From NCBI GenBank assembly GCA_017444165.1, contig JAFSXH010000083.1, positions 1 to 10,902 of the forward strand: DNA of 10,902 nucleotides, in the 5' to 3' direction. The stretch comes from a bacterium (GTDB lineage Bacteria; Vulcanimicrobiota; Xenobia; Xenobiales; Xenobiaceae). The notes beneath the pieces were generated by a model. That model worked only from the letters and a program-made list of their open reading frames with translations. It did no database searches and was not told the DNA's origin. The translations under genes and the position numbers were made by a program. Of the stretch, positions 1 to 6,928 are shown in pieces; within the stretch, counting starts at the first letter, position 1; every line of letters starts with the position of its first letter.

Positions 1-279
1 CATGGTGTTTTGGTCTGTGATAATTACAAACGCTTTATTGTTAAATATGTCCATTATGATGTGAGCGTCAAAAAGGGAGAACTCGTTCTGACTTCAGGGT
101 TGGGCAATATTTACCCTGGTGGAATTGCTGTAGGCAAAGTAGAGAAGACTATGGCTGGAACGGAGGCCTTTGCTCAGGATATAAGTGTAATCTTAGAGGT
201 TGATTTTGCTAAGATCGATAAAGTTATGCTGTTAAAAAAAGATCCTGTGAAATTACCTGCAACTAAAAAAAAGAAGTGA
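1..279 (+). CDS. mreC: Rod shape-determining protein MreC, C-terminal part (5' end outside window)
   Basis: MreC is a periplasmic, membrane-anchored scaffold of the elongasome that links MreB filaments to PBP2 and RodA. Only the last 92 codons are present; the reading frame is open from base 1 and stops with TGA at 277-279, so the gene begins upstream. The visible part fits the C-terminal beta-barrel domain of the family: a YVHYD strand, then a segment reading 'GELVLTSGLGNIYPGGIAVG' at about residues 27-46 of the fragment, close to the family signature of a TSGLGG-type turn followed by a P-G-[IL]-x-V-G strand. The tail is lysine-rich and ends in KKKK. A TTG at 10-12 lies inside the domain and is not a real start. 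mreD begins one base after the stop, so the two are surely cotranscribed. Family assignment rests on this motif and on the mreD and mrdA neighbours. Confidence 0.92.
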   Translation, partial: HGVLVCDNYKRFIVKYVHYDVSVKKGELVLTSGLGNIYPGGIAVGKVEKTMAGTEAFAQDISVILEVDFAKIDKVMLLKKDPVKLPATKKKK

Positions 280-280
280 A

Positions 281-790
281 ATGGTCAAGAGCAGTTTAGA
301 GACAATTATACTACTTTTACCGTTGATGATAGGGCTGGTCTTATGTGAATCTTCTCTGCCTGTAAGTTGGCCGCGTCCAGAAGTTTCTATACTCTTCATC
401 TGTATAGTCGCTTTGCGCTGTGGCTCCCAGGCTGGATTAGCTATGGGTTTCTTAGCTGGTTTATTTTTAGGTCTACTCAGTTCGTATTCTGTGGGGGCGT
501 TGACTATAACTTATGCTCTTTTAGGCTATTTTATAGGAAAATTTTTACATCCTTATAACAGCAGACCTCTGATATATTTTTTAGCTGTAGTTTTGAGTAC
601 GGTGGTATTAGGAGTTACACTGTATTTCTTTGGAAGGTTCGATATTTTGGTCCTACCCAAACCTCCTTTGGTGCGTGATTGGTTATTGAAAGTTTTACTC
701 TGTAATATTATTTTTCTCTGGCCAACCTTGAAGATAACGGGAATTATTTTGGGAAATTATGTTTTTAGACCTTTAAAATTGGATTGTTAA
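281..790 (+). CDS. mreD: Rod shape-determining membrane protein MreD
   Basis: MreD is a small inner-membrane protein of the elongasome that works with MreC, PBP2 and RodA in lateral wall growth. The 169-residue product matches the usual family length of about 160-170 and is hydrophobic throughout, with about five membrane segments. The most family-like stretch is around residues 50-95: a loop with RCGSQAG, a glycine-rich helix (GFLAGLFLGLLSS), then ALTITYALLGYFIGKF, which is the common MreD pattern of a G-x-x-x-G-L-L helix followed by Y-A-L-x-G-Y. The ATG start lies one base after the mreC stop and there is only a weak purine stretch (AAGAAG) before it, so translation is probably coupled to mreC. 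The stop is TAA, four bases before mrdA. Sequence conservation in MreD is low, so gene order carries much of the weight. Confidence 0.9.
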   Translation: MVKSSLETIILLLPLMIGLVLCESSLPVSWPRPEVSILFICIVALRCGSQAGLAMGFLAGLFLGLLSSYSVGALTITYALLGYFIGKFLHPYNSRPLIYFLAVVLSTVVLGVTLYFFGRFDILVLPKPPLVRDWLLKVLLCNIIFLWPTLKITGIILGNYVFRPLKLDC

Positions 791-794
791 AACT

Positions 795-2630
795 GTGTAC
801 GTAAAGAATTTGCGCTTAATGCTGGGACTGTTTGCCATTTGTATGGTAATTTTATTCAGCCGTTTGATTTATATGCAGATCTTCTCTAATCAATTTTATG
901 AGAGTCGGGCTGATAAAAATATGCGTCTCAATTTTCCACTCAAAGCTAGAAGAGGAATGATCTTTGATAGATGCGGTCGAGTGTTAGCGAGGAATAAATC
1001 TATATTTGCTCTCCATTTTTTATCTTACAAATTTAGTGATCCAGAGGGTGAATTTCGTAAATTAGCTGAGTTTTTACAGATTCCTGAGGCTAAGATTAAT
1101 AAAGTTGCTTTAGAAATTAAGAAAAATCCTCAAGAAGAGGCCCTGATTTTAGAAAATTTCGATGATGTAACCTTAGCCAAGTTTGTTGAAATTTCTGATA
1201 AAGGTGGATGTCGTCTGGAGGAGACGGCTCTTAGAGTCTATCCATATGGCAAAAATGGAGCGCATATTTTAGGATATGTAGGTGAAATAGATGGAGAGGA
1301 GTTAAAAAAACGCGAAGATCAAGGATATGTTATTGGTGATACTATAGGCAAAGATGGGGTTGAGTTATCTCATGAAAATATTTTGCACGGCAGATCAGGT
1401 TGGCGCACAGAGAGTGTCAATATTCTAGGTGAGGCCACTGGTTCTGTTAATGAAGAACAAGCTGTAGCAGGACGCGATATTTATCTATCCATAGATATGG
1501 AATTGCAAAAGTATACTGAGGAAGTTTTGAGGGATATTCTCAATAGATTAGCTTACAAAAACGGAGAGCGTTCTGGTGGAGCAGTTGTAGCTATAGAGAC
1601 TGACACTGGCTTTGTTAGAGCTATGGCTAGTTTGCCTAACTATGATCCAAATGAATTTGTACGTGGAATCAGTACCGATAGATTTAATAAATTGATTAAT
1701 GATCCGTGTGCTCCTTTACTCAACAGGTCTGTACACAGTGCCTATCCACCGGGATCGACTTTTAAGTTAGTCACGACATCGGCTTGTTTACAAGAGAAGA
1801 TAATCTCTCCTCACAGTAGTTTTTATTGTGAAGGTAAGTATGAAGTAGCAGGTTTGCCGTTTTTTTGTTTTGTGCGCACAGGCCACGGTCCTTTGAACTT
1901 GACTGAATGTTTAGGATATTCATGTGATGCTGTTTATTACGAAATTGGGCCTAAATTGGGTATTGATCGCTTAAAGAAATATGCCAATGCTTTTGGATTG
2001 GGAGAGAAGACAGGCATAGATCTGCCTGGTGAAAATAGCGGTCAAATACCGACTAAAGATTGGAAGTTTAAGAATTTTGAGGAAAAGTGGTTCCCTGGTG
2101 ATGATGCTAATTCGGCTATTGGACAAGGATTTGTGACAGCTTCTCCTTTGCAAATGGCTATGGTCGCTCAAGCTGTGGCTAATGGAGGTAAAGTTTACAA
2201 GCCACAATTATTAGAGCGCATTGGCAAAGATAATGGGGGAACGCTCAAGGATGCTGTAGTTAGAAAGCCAATTCTATTGCGTCAACTGCCCATTGATACT
2301 GAGTTTTTTCAGGATATTGCGCGTGGAACGAGAGCTGCAGTTGAGTACGGTACAGCTGCCAAGAGTGCTTGTTTTTACATAGGTGCGGCTGGCAAGACTG
2401 GAACAGCGGAGAATTCACCCACTGAGGATAATCCGCGCGGTTTGAATCATTGCTGGTTTGTGGGGTTTGCTCCTTATGCTAATATTGATGATTGGAAAGC
2501 TCCTGGATTGACTGTAGCCGTATGTTTAGAAAAATCTGGCGGCTATGGAGGAGAGATAGCTGCACCAGTAGCGGCCCAAGTTTTGAGTAAGTGGAATAGT
2601 ATGTACACTTCCAAAAAAAATAATCCCTAA
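795..2630 (+). CDS. mrdA: Penicillin-binding protein 2 (elongation-specific class B transpeptidase)
   Basis: This is the class B D,D-transpeptidase of the elongasome; it cross-links peptidoglycan in the periplasm together with the RodA glycosyltransferase. The 611 residues are close to the family's usual 600-650. The order is: a short cytoplasmic tail, one membrane anchor at about residues 8-26, a dimerisation/pedestal domain at about 45-230, and the transpeptidase domain to the end. All three catalytic motifs are visible: the nucleophile motif S321-T-F-K324, S376-C-D378 (an SxD motif, as in E. coli PBP2, rather than SxN) and K534-T-G536. The GAVVAIETDTGFVRAMAS stretch is typical of class B enzymes. 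The GTG start at 795 has no convincing Shine-Dalgarno site and lies four bases after mreD, so coupling is likely; ATG at 819 would cut into the membrane anchor and is less likely. rodA, a frequent neighbour, does not follow. FtsI is an alternative name, but mreCD context favours PBP2. Confidence 0.95.
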   Translation: MYVKNLRLMLGLFAICMVILFSRLIYMQIFSNQFYESRADKNMRLNFPLKARRGMIFDRCGRVLARNKSIFALHFLSYKFSDPEGEFRKLAEFLQIPEAKINKVALEIKKNPQEEALILENFDDVTLAKFVEISDKGGCRLEETALRVYPYGKNGAHILGYVGEIDGEELKKREDQGYVIGDTIGKDGVELSHENILHGRSGWRTESVNILGEATGSVNEEQAVAGRDIYLSIDMELQKYTEEVLRDILNRLAYKNGERSGGAVVAIETDTGFVRAMASLPNYDPNEFVRGISTDRFNKLINDPCAPLLNRSVHSAYPPGSTFKLVTTSACLQEKIISPHSSFYCEGKYEVAGLPFFCFVRTGHGPLNLTECLGYSCDAVYYEIGPKLGIDRLKKYANAFGLGEKTGIDLPGENSGQIPTKDWKFKNFEEKWFPGDDANSAIGQGFVTASPLQMAMVAQAVANGGKVYKPQLLERIGKDNGGTLKDAVVRKPILLRQLPIDTEFFQDIARGTRAAVEYGTAAKSACFYIGAAGKTGTAENSPTEDNPRGLNHCWFVGFAPYANIDDWKAPGLTVAVCLEKSGGYGGEIAAPVAAQVLSKWNSMYTSKKNNP

Positions 2631-2687
2631 AGAGGAAAAAGGCTCAAAATCAAAAAATGCGGGCAAAAGTCTGTACACATAAAAAGC

Positions 2688-2692
2688 AGAGG
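2688..2692 (+). promoter_or_regulatory. Ribosome binding site of ftsZ
   Basis: AGAGG lies eight bases before the GTG at 2701. It supports this distal start over an in-frame GTG at 2836, which has only AAGG at a longer distance. The 70-nt gap after mrdA (2631-2700) shows no hairpin with a T-tract, so readthrough from the mre genes is likely. Confidence 0.55.
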
Positions 2693-2700
2693 TTTGAGCA

Positions 2701-3942
2701 GTGGATTCTAAGGATAAAGTCAGCAGAAAAACTACAAGTTCAGGCTTAGAGTACGGTGATGGCAGAGATTCTTTACTCTCTCAAGGCTCTTATGCGCGGA
2801 CTGAAGAAGGATATTTTCAAGGTAGTGAGTTTTCTGTGGACGATTTAAGACAATATAGTGATGAGAGAGCTTGTATTAAGGTCATTGGTGTAGGGGGAGC
2901 TGGTTGCAATGCTGTGGACAGCATGTTTGAAGAGGGTATCCCAGGGGTGCAATTTGTCTCCATCAATACCGATGAACAGTCTTTGAATAAGTGTGGTACA
3001 GACGTACGTATCCAGATCGGTAAGGTTTGTACACGCGGTTTAGGTGCGGGGGCTGATCCTGAGATTGGGCGCAAGGCCGTAGAGGAAAATAAAGAAGAGA
3101 TTCAGCGCGAGATTGATGGAGCGGATATGGTCTTTATCGCTGCTGGTATGGGTGGTGGTACTGGTACTGGTGCAGCTCCTATAGTGGCCAGTATTGCTAA
3201 ACAATCTGGTGCTTTGACTGTGGCTATTGTCACAAAGCCTTTCTTCTTTGAGGGCAACAAACGCAGAAGAGTTGCAGAAGAGGGAATAGAGGTTCTGCGC
3301 AAAGAGGTCGATGCTATAATTATTGTGCCTAATGACAGTATTTTGCAGGTGTTGACAGAAAAGTGCAGTCGCTTTGAGGCTTTTAATCTTTCCAATGATG
3401 TTCTGCGCAGTGGTGTTAGGGGTATTTCCGAGATCATTACCGCCTGTGGTGAGCAAAATGTCGATTTCGCTGATGTACGCACAATTATGGCTAACAAGGG
3501 TTCAGCTATGTTAGGTATCGGTGTGGCTTCTGGCGAAAATCGCGCTGAGGAGGCGGCTCGTGGAGCTATCCAAAATCCTCTCTGGGAGGGTGATATTAAC
3601 GGGGCCACTGGTGTACTCTTCAATGTTGTAGCCTCTAGTAATTTCTCTATGCAAGAATTACAAGCTGCGGCTAATATTATTTATGAATCTGTGGATCCTG
3701 AGGCTAATATTATCTTCGGTTCCGTCACCGATGAAAATATGGGAGAAGAAGTGCGCATAACTGTAGTGGCCACTGGTTTCCCTGAGCATATAGAAGAGGT
3801 CGCAGAGGGTGAAGAGGTATTTCCTTTTGGTAGCTCTTCCCGAGAAGAAGTGGAGTTCCCCGCAAGTAATTATTCTAAGGGTGTGCGCGAATCTGGCGAT
3901 ACTTTTGAACCTCTTATGCACAATCGCAGTCGTCAGTTTTAA
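2701..3942 (+). CDS. ftsZ: Cell division protein FtsZ with N-terminal extension
   Basis: FtsZ is the tubulin-like GTPase that polymerises into the cytoplasmic division ring. The nucleotide-binding core starts near residue 57 with IKVIGVGGAGCNAV (glycines 63, 65, 66 and 68). The tubulin signature GGGTGTGAAP is at 151-160. The T7 catalytic loop N253-V-D255-F-A-D258 is intact, so the protein should hydrolyse GTP on polymerisation. The core ends near F360, followed by a 53-residue tail. Two departures are visible. The N-terminus carries about 45 residues more than E. coli FtsZ, polar and rich in Ser, Asp and Glu. The C-terminal end (EPLMHNRSRQF) keeps a proline and basic residues but not the usual D-I-P-x-F-L-R consensus bound by FtsA and ZipA. 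GTG at 2701 is chosen for its AGAGG site; GTG at 2836 would give 368 residues without most of the extension. The gene follows mrdA with no ftsA or ftsQ beside it. Confidence 0.97.
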   Translation: MDSKDKVSRKTTSSGLEYGDGRDSLLSQGSYARTEEGYFQGSEFSVDDLRQYSDERACIKVIGVGGAGCNAVDSMFEEGIPGVQFVSINTDEQSLNKCGTDVRIQIGKVCTRGLGAGADPEIGRKAVEENKEEIQREIDGADMVFIAAGMGGGTGTGAAPIVASIAKQSGALTVAIVTKPFFFEGNKRRRVAEEGIEVLRKEVDAIIIVPNDSILQVLTEKCSRFEAFNLSNDVLRSGVRGISEIITACGEQNVDFADVRTIMANKGSAMLGIGVASGENRAEEAARGAIQNPLWEGDINGATGVLFNVVASSNFSMQELQAAANIIYESVDPEANIIFGSVTDENMGEEVRITVVATGFPEHIEEVAEGEEVFPFGSSSREEVEFPASNYSKGVRESGDTFEPLMHNRSRQF

Positions 3943-3954
3943 ATTGCGGAAAGA

Positions 3955-3960
3955 GAGGAG
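3955..3960 (+). promoter_or_regulatory. Ribosome binding site of the ABC permease gene
   Basis: GAGGAG lies five bases before the ATG at 3966 and fixes this start. It sits within the 23-nt gap after ftsZ, which has no room for a terminator, so the permease is probably transcribed with ftsZ. Confidence 0.65.
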
Positions 3961-3965
3961 TAGAT

Positions 3966-5117
3966 ATGGTAGCTATCACCCTTGCTTTGCGCAATGTATG
4001 GCGTAGGCGTGAGCGCAGCCTTCTGACTCTGGTCGGTGTTTTGTTGGCCGTGGGTACTTTTGTTGCCATGGTTTCCTTGGCTGAAGGTATGTATCGCAGG
4101 GTTTCGCTCGAGTTGGACGGGCGAGCGGTAGATATATACGTTGTACCCAAGACAGCTGCTCCTCTGCCCACTGGTCCTGTGGGTACTATAGGTATGACCT
4201 CTGATACAATAAATGTCAGTTGGTTAGAGAAAATTAAAAAACTAGAGAATATCTCCGATGTCTGTCCGATTGTGCGTGCTCAGTGGACGGGCAAGAAGGG
4301 GATGATTATGACTCTGGGTATTGATGGAAGTAAATGGCGGACATTTATGCCCGACTTGCAGAATGTTGAGGGTGAGACGCTCTTGACTGGCAACAGGGTC
4401 GTCCTCGGTCAGGGGGTGGCCACTAGTGAAAATTTGAAAATTGGCGAAGAACTCAAAAGTGGTCAGACTTCTTACAAGGTCGCTGGTATCGTGGCGGCTG
4501 GGGCTGGTTTTCAGGACTACTTCGCTTATATACCTATACAATCAGCTTATAAGTTTACTGATGGTAAGGGAGCTTCCGAGGTTTGGGTAAAGCTTAAAGA
4601 TCCTCACCGTGTTAGTGAGGTGGTGCGCGTTATTGAGGGCATGAAGATTCCTGGAGCTAAGATACTATCGCGCAAGGATTATTTAGGTACAGCTAACGAT
4701 TATATACAGTATGCTTGGTATTTGCAGTTTGCCGTCTCGGCTATAGGCGTTTTGATCTCTATTACCGCAGCCATGAATACCATGCTCATGTCCACTTACG
4801 AGCGCATGCGTGAGTTCGCTACTCTCAGAGCTATTGGGGCTCCTCGTAGTACTGTTGTGGCCATGGTTATGACGGAATCTATCATCCTTTCAGTTTCAGG
4901 TGGCATTTTAGGTATAGTCTTCGGTATTATTGGTTCTGGTTTGGTCAATCGTTTGGTTGTGGTTATTTTGCAATTGCCGTTCCCTTTGGCTTCAATAACT
5001 GTCCCCTTGATTGCTGAAGCCATTGCTTTATCTGTTTTTGTAGGTGTTGTAGGAGCGGCTATTCCCTCTGTGTTAGTGTGGAAGATAAATATTGTCAATG
5101 GACTGAGGTGGGAGTAG
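3966..5117 (+). CDS. MacB/FtsX-type ABC transporter permease
   Basis: This is the membrane subunit of a type VII (MacB-like) ABC system. Such permeases do not carry substrate through the membrane but transmit ATP-driven movement to the periplasm, for lipoprotein release, efflux or envelope signalling. The 383 residues show the family layout: a basic N-terminus (RNVWRRRERS), a first membrane helix at about 18-40, a periplasmic domain at about 41-248, and three C-terminal helices at about 252-276, 304-327 and 350-372. The cytoplasmic loop after the second helix holds the coupling motif TYERMREFATLRAIGAPRS (277-295), the hallmark of the FtsX/MacB fold, where the permease contacts its ATPase. The final membrane helix ends in a cytoplasmic KINIVNGLRWE tail. 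The stop TAG overlaps the GTG of the ATPase gene (TAGTG at 5115-5119). The substrate cannot be told from sequence; no periplasmic adaptor gene is adjacent. Confidence 0.9.
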   Translation: MVAITLALRNVWRRRERSLLTLVGVLLAVGTFVAMVSLAEGMYRRVSLELDGRAVDIYVVPKTAAPLPTGPVGTIGMTSDTINVSWLEKIKKLENISDVCPIVRAQWTGKKGMIMTLGIDGSKWRTFMPDLQNVEGETLLTGNRVVLGQGVATSENLKIGEELKSGQTSYKVAGIVAAGAGFQDYFAYIPIQSAYKFTDGKGASEVWVKLKDPHRVSEVVRVIEGMKIPGAKILSRKDYLGTANDYIQYAWYLQFAVSAIGVLISITAAMNTMLMSTYERMREFATLRAIGAPRSTVVAMVMTESIILSVSGGILGIVFGIIGSGLVNRLVVVILQLPFPLASITVPLIAEAIALSVFVGVVGAAIPSVLVWKINIVNGLRWE

Positions 5118-5803
5118 TGAAAGTTGAATTGCGAGGGGTACATAAGTATTTTGAGGCTCGCAGTGGGCCTGTAAAGATCTTGGAAAATGTCAACTTAGTT
5201 GTGCCTCACGGTGATTTTGTCTCTATCATGGGCCCTTCAGGTTCTGGCAAGACTACTCTCTTGAACATGATCGGTTGCATCGACAATCCCAGTTATGGCA
5301 AGGTTCTTTTAGATGATCGTGATACTAGTGTGGCTAATGAGTCTATTCGCGAGCAGGTTAGGTTGCGCCATGTGGGGTTTATCTTCCAAAGTTATAATCT
5401 TTTGCCAACTTTGACAGTCTTAGAAAATGTACTTTTGCCTATGCAGCTTTCCGAACAGGTGAGGTCTCGTAAAGAAGAAATTGATCAGGCTATGGCTTTG
5501 TTAAGGATTGTCGGTTTGGATGCTAGAGCTAAGGATTCAGTTCTCAAACTTTCTGGTGGTCAGCAACAGAGGGTTGCCATAGCTAGGGCACTCTCTAATT
5601 TGCCTGGTTTGATCTTGGCTGATGAACCTACGGGCAATCTCGATGAGCGTTCTAGTAAGGAGGTTTTGGACGTATTTAGGACAATTAACGAAAATCAGCG
5701 CATCACAACGATAATGGTTACTCATGATTCTAAGGCAGCTAGTTTTGCTAAGAGGGTTCTCTATTTAGAAGGGGGCCATTTAGCTCAACATCACGCCATC
5801 TAG
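5117..5803 (+). CDS. ABC transporter ATP-binding protein, LolD/MacB family
   Basis: This is the cytoplasmic ATPase partner of the preceding permease. With the start at 5117 it has 228 residues, typical of LolD/MacB/FtsE-type ATPases. All motifs are intact: Walker A GPSGSGKTT at 39-47 (K45), a Q-loop in GFIFQSYNLLPTLTV, the signature LSGGQ at 145-149, Walker B LILADEP with D169 and E170, and the switch histidine H203 in VTHD. The phrase FQSYNLLPTLTVLENV is characteristic of the LolD/MacB branch. The frame extends upstream to a GTG at 5078, but the GTG at 5117 is preferred: it gives the usual N-terminus (MKVELRGVHKYF), has GAGG eight bases upstream, and overlaps the permease stop by one base in TAGTG, a coupling arrangement. 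It ends with two in-frame TAG stops at 5801-5806. Lipoprotein release, efflux and envelope-remodelling roles all remain possible. Confidence 0.95.
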   Translation: MKVELRGVHKYFEARSGPVKILENVNLVVPHGDFVSIMGPSGSGKTTLLNMIGCIDNPSYGKVLLDDRDTSVANESIREQVRLRHVGFIFQSYNLLPTLTVLENVLLPMQLSEQVRSRKEEIDQAMALLRIVGLDARAKDSVLKLSGGQQQRVAIARALSNLPGLILADEPTGNLDERSSKEVLDVFRTINENQRITTIMVTHDSKAASFAKRVLYLEGGHLAQHHAI

Positions 5804-5813
5804 TAGCCATAAG

Positions 5814-5820
5814 AAGGAGG
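5814..5820 (+). promoter_or_regulatory. Strong ribosome binding site of the first zinc-ribbon gene
   Basis: AAGGAGG, a near-perfect Shine-Dalgarno sequence, lies seven bases before a TTG start at 5828. It decides this start, because TTG codons alone are weak evidence. The paralogue at 6419 has the same combination of a consensus site and a TTG start. Confidence 0.75.
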
Positions 5821-5827
5821 AGTTATT

Positions 5828-6328
5828 TTGATTATTTGTATGCAGTGCGGCCATCAAAATGAGGGCAAAAATCCTAGAAATTGCGAGAGTTGCGGAGCTG
5901 TTTTGCCACGTATGGATACTTCTTCTGTGGTGAGGGTTGAGGAGCGTTCTGATCGCTTGCGTGAGTTCTCTGAAGCGATTGAAAAGGTGCGCTCTGGAGC
6001 GTGGGGACGTGAGGATTTTGATAAGTTTATCCATGGCCTCTACGATAGGTTAGTTGCTTTGCGTGCTGGTATTGAGGGAATTATTACGGACAATGAGTAT
6101 CAGGAGTATGCTTCTGAAGAGGTACAGTGCGGCATAGAGGGGATGAATTTATATGAGGCTGGTATGGTAGAGATGTCTCTTTACGGTGAAGATGGAGATT
6201 TAGCCCACTTAGATAGGGGTATGGATAATATTGTTAAGGGTAACGCCATGCTCAATGAAGCTAAACGTCTCAATCGTGCTGGTCGTCAGGCTTTGGCAGA
6301 GATGTGGGAAGCTGAGTTGATGGATTGA
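5828..6328 (+). CDS. Zinc-ribbon protein with acidic helical domain (first of a tandem pair)
   Basis: I do not recognise this family beyond its first domain. The 166-residue product begins with a four-cysteine zinc ribbon, C4-x2-C7-x11-C19-x2-C22, each pair followed by Gly (CGH, CGA), as in small zinc-ribbon modules. A short linker follows, then from about residue 42 to the end an acidic, mostly helical region with no membrane segment or signal peptide, so it is probably cytoplasmic. Recognisable stretches are AIEKVRSGAW, LRAGIE, QCGIEGM and AGMVEMSLY. The next gene encodes a paralogue sharing all of these. The helical region has no catalytic motif I can name. The TTG start 24 nt after the ABC ATPase stop, with a consensus Shine-Dalgarno site, suggests cotranscription with the transporter. 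A regulatory, adaptor or metal-binding role is possible but unproven. Confidence 0.82.
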   Translation: MIICMQCGHQNEGKNPRNCESCGAVLPRMDTSSVVRVEERSDRLREFSEAIEKVRSGAWGREDFDKFIHGLYDRLVALRAGIEGIITDNEYQEYASEEVQCGIEGMNLYEAGMVEMSLYGEDGDLAHLDRGMDNIVKGNAMLNEAKRLNRAGRQALAEMWEAELMD

Positions 6329-6343
6329 TTTTTTGTTTAGTTC

Positions 6344-6371
6344 TTGCACAGTATTTTTTCTGTGTTAGAAT
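6344..6371 (+). promoter_or_regulatory. Candidate sigma-70-type promoter before the second zinc-ribbon gene
   Basis: TAGAAT at 6366-6371 matches the -10 consensus at five of six bases and is preceded by TG at 6363-6364, giving an extended -10 element (TGTTAGAAT). TTGCAC at 6344-6349 could be a weak -35 with a 16-nt spacer; it shares only the TTG with the consensus. The site lies in the 90-nt gap between the two paralogues, with about 47 nt of leader before the TTG at 6419. Confidence 0.5.
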
Positions 6372-6405
6372 CCGTGTTGATAGCTTTTACTTGTCAGTGA
6401 TTTTT

Positions 6406-6411
6406 AGGAGG
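6406..6411 (+). promoter_or_regulatory. Strong ribosome binding site of the second zinc-ribbon gene
   Basis: AGGAGG lies seven bases before the TTG at 6419. As with the upstream paralogue, the site is what identifies the unusual start codon. Confidence 0.75.
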
Positions 6412-6418
6412 TAGCAAA

Positions 6419-6928
6419 TTGATTTTTTGTGTACAGTGTGGCCATCAAAATGATGATAGCGAGCGCAGTTGTGTAGAGTGCGGAGCTCTGTTGCCGCGAG
6501 CCAATTATGGTATGGATTTATCTGATTCTTCTTCGTCTTCTTCTTTGGAGTTAGAGACAGGAAGGGTACGTCAATTTGCTGATGCTGTAGAAAAAGTTCG
6601 CTCTGGCGAGTGGAGTGTGGATGATTTCGGAGCCTTCATAAATCATATGTATGAACTCCTCAGTAATATGAGAGCTGGTATTGAGCAGGATCTCATTGAT
6701 ATGGGTTATGAGGAATTTGGGGCCGAGGAAATGGAGTGCGGTCTCGAAGGTTTGGAGCTCTTCGATGTAGGTATGGTGGAGATGAGCCATTACTGTGAGG
6801 ATGAGGATGAGGGACACCTCGCTGAGGGCATGGAGAGCATAGTCAAGGGCAATGAGAAGATTCACGAAGCTAAGTGCAAGAATCGCTCTGAGCGCAAAGG
6901 TTTTGAGGCGGACTGGGCTGTCTTTTAG
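6419..6928 (+). CDS. Zinc-ribbon protein with acidic helical domain (second of a tandem pair)
   Basis: This 169-residue paralogue of the preceding gene has no function I recognise. Its zinc ribbon is C4-x2-C7-x10-C18-x2-C21, one residue shorter between the pairs than its twin. A serine-rich linker (SDSSSSSS, about 35-42) joins it to the helical domain. Hand-aligning the two helical domains from the shared R-x-R-x-F to the shared IVKGN, without gaps, I count about 51 identities in 97 positions. The conserved blocks are AVEKVRSGEW, MRAGIE, ECGLEG, VGMVEMSHY and SIVKGN. The middle is strongly acidic (EDEDEG). The pair most likely arose by gene duplication. The protein has its own strong Shine-Dalgarno site and a candidate promoter, so it may be expressed differently from the first copy. 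Its TAG stop overlaps the GTG of the membrane-protein gene, which ties it more closely to that gene. Confidence 0.82.
   Translation: MIFCVQCGHQNDDSERSCVECGALLPRANYGMDLSDSSSSSSLELETGRVRQFADAVEKVRSGEWSVDDFGAFINHMYELLSNMRAGIEQDLIDMGYEEFGAEEMECGLEGLELFDVGMVEMSHYCEDEDEGHLAEGMESIVKGNEKIHEAKCKNRSERKGFEADWAVF

Noticed and set aside
2612..2630. A-rich run near the end of mrdA as a possible frameshift or slippage site
   Set aside because: The frame stops normally a few codons later, the protein has full family length with all motifs, and neither shifted frame leads into a meaningful extension.
3040..3623. Long open frames on the minus strand opposite ftsZ
   Set aside because: They mirror the codon structure of ftsZ, have no recognisable motif and no credible ribosome binding site; the same holds for the minus-strand frames elsewhere in the window.
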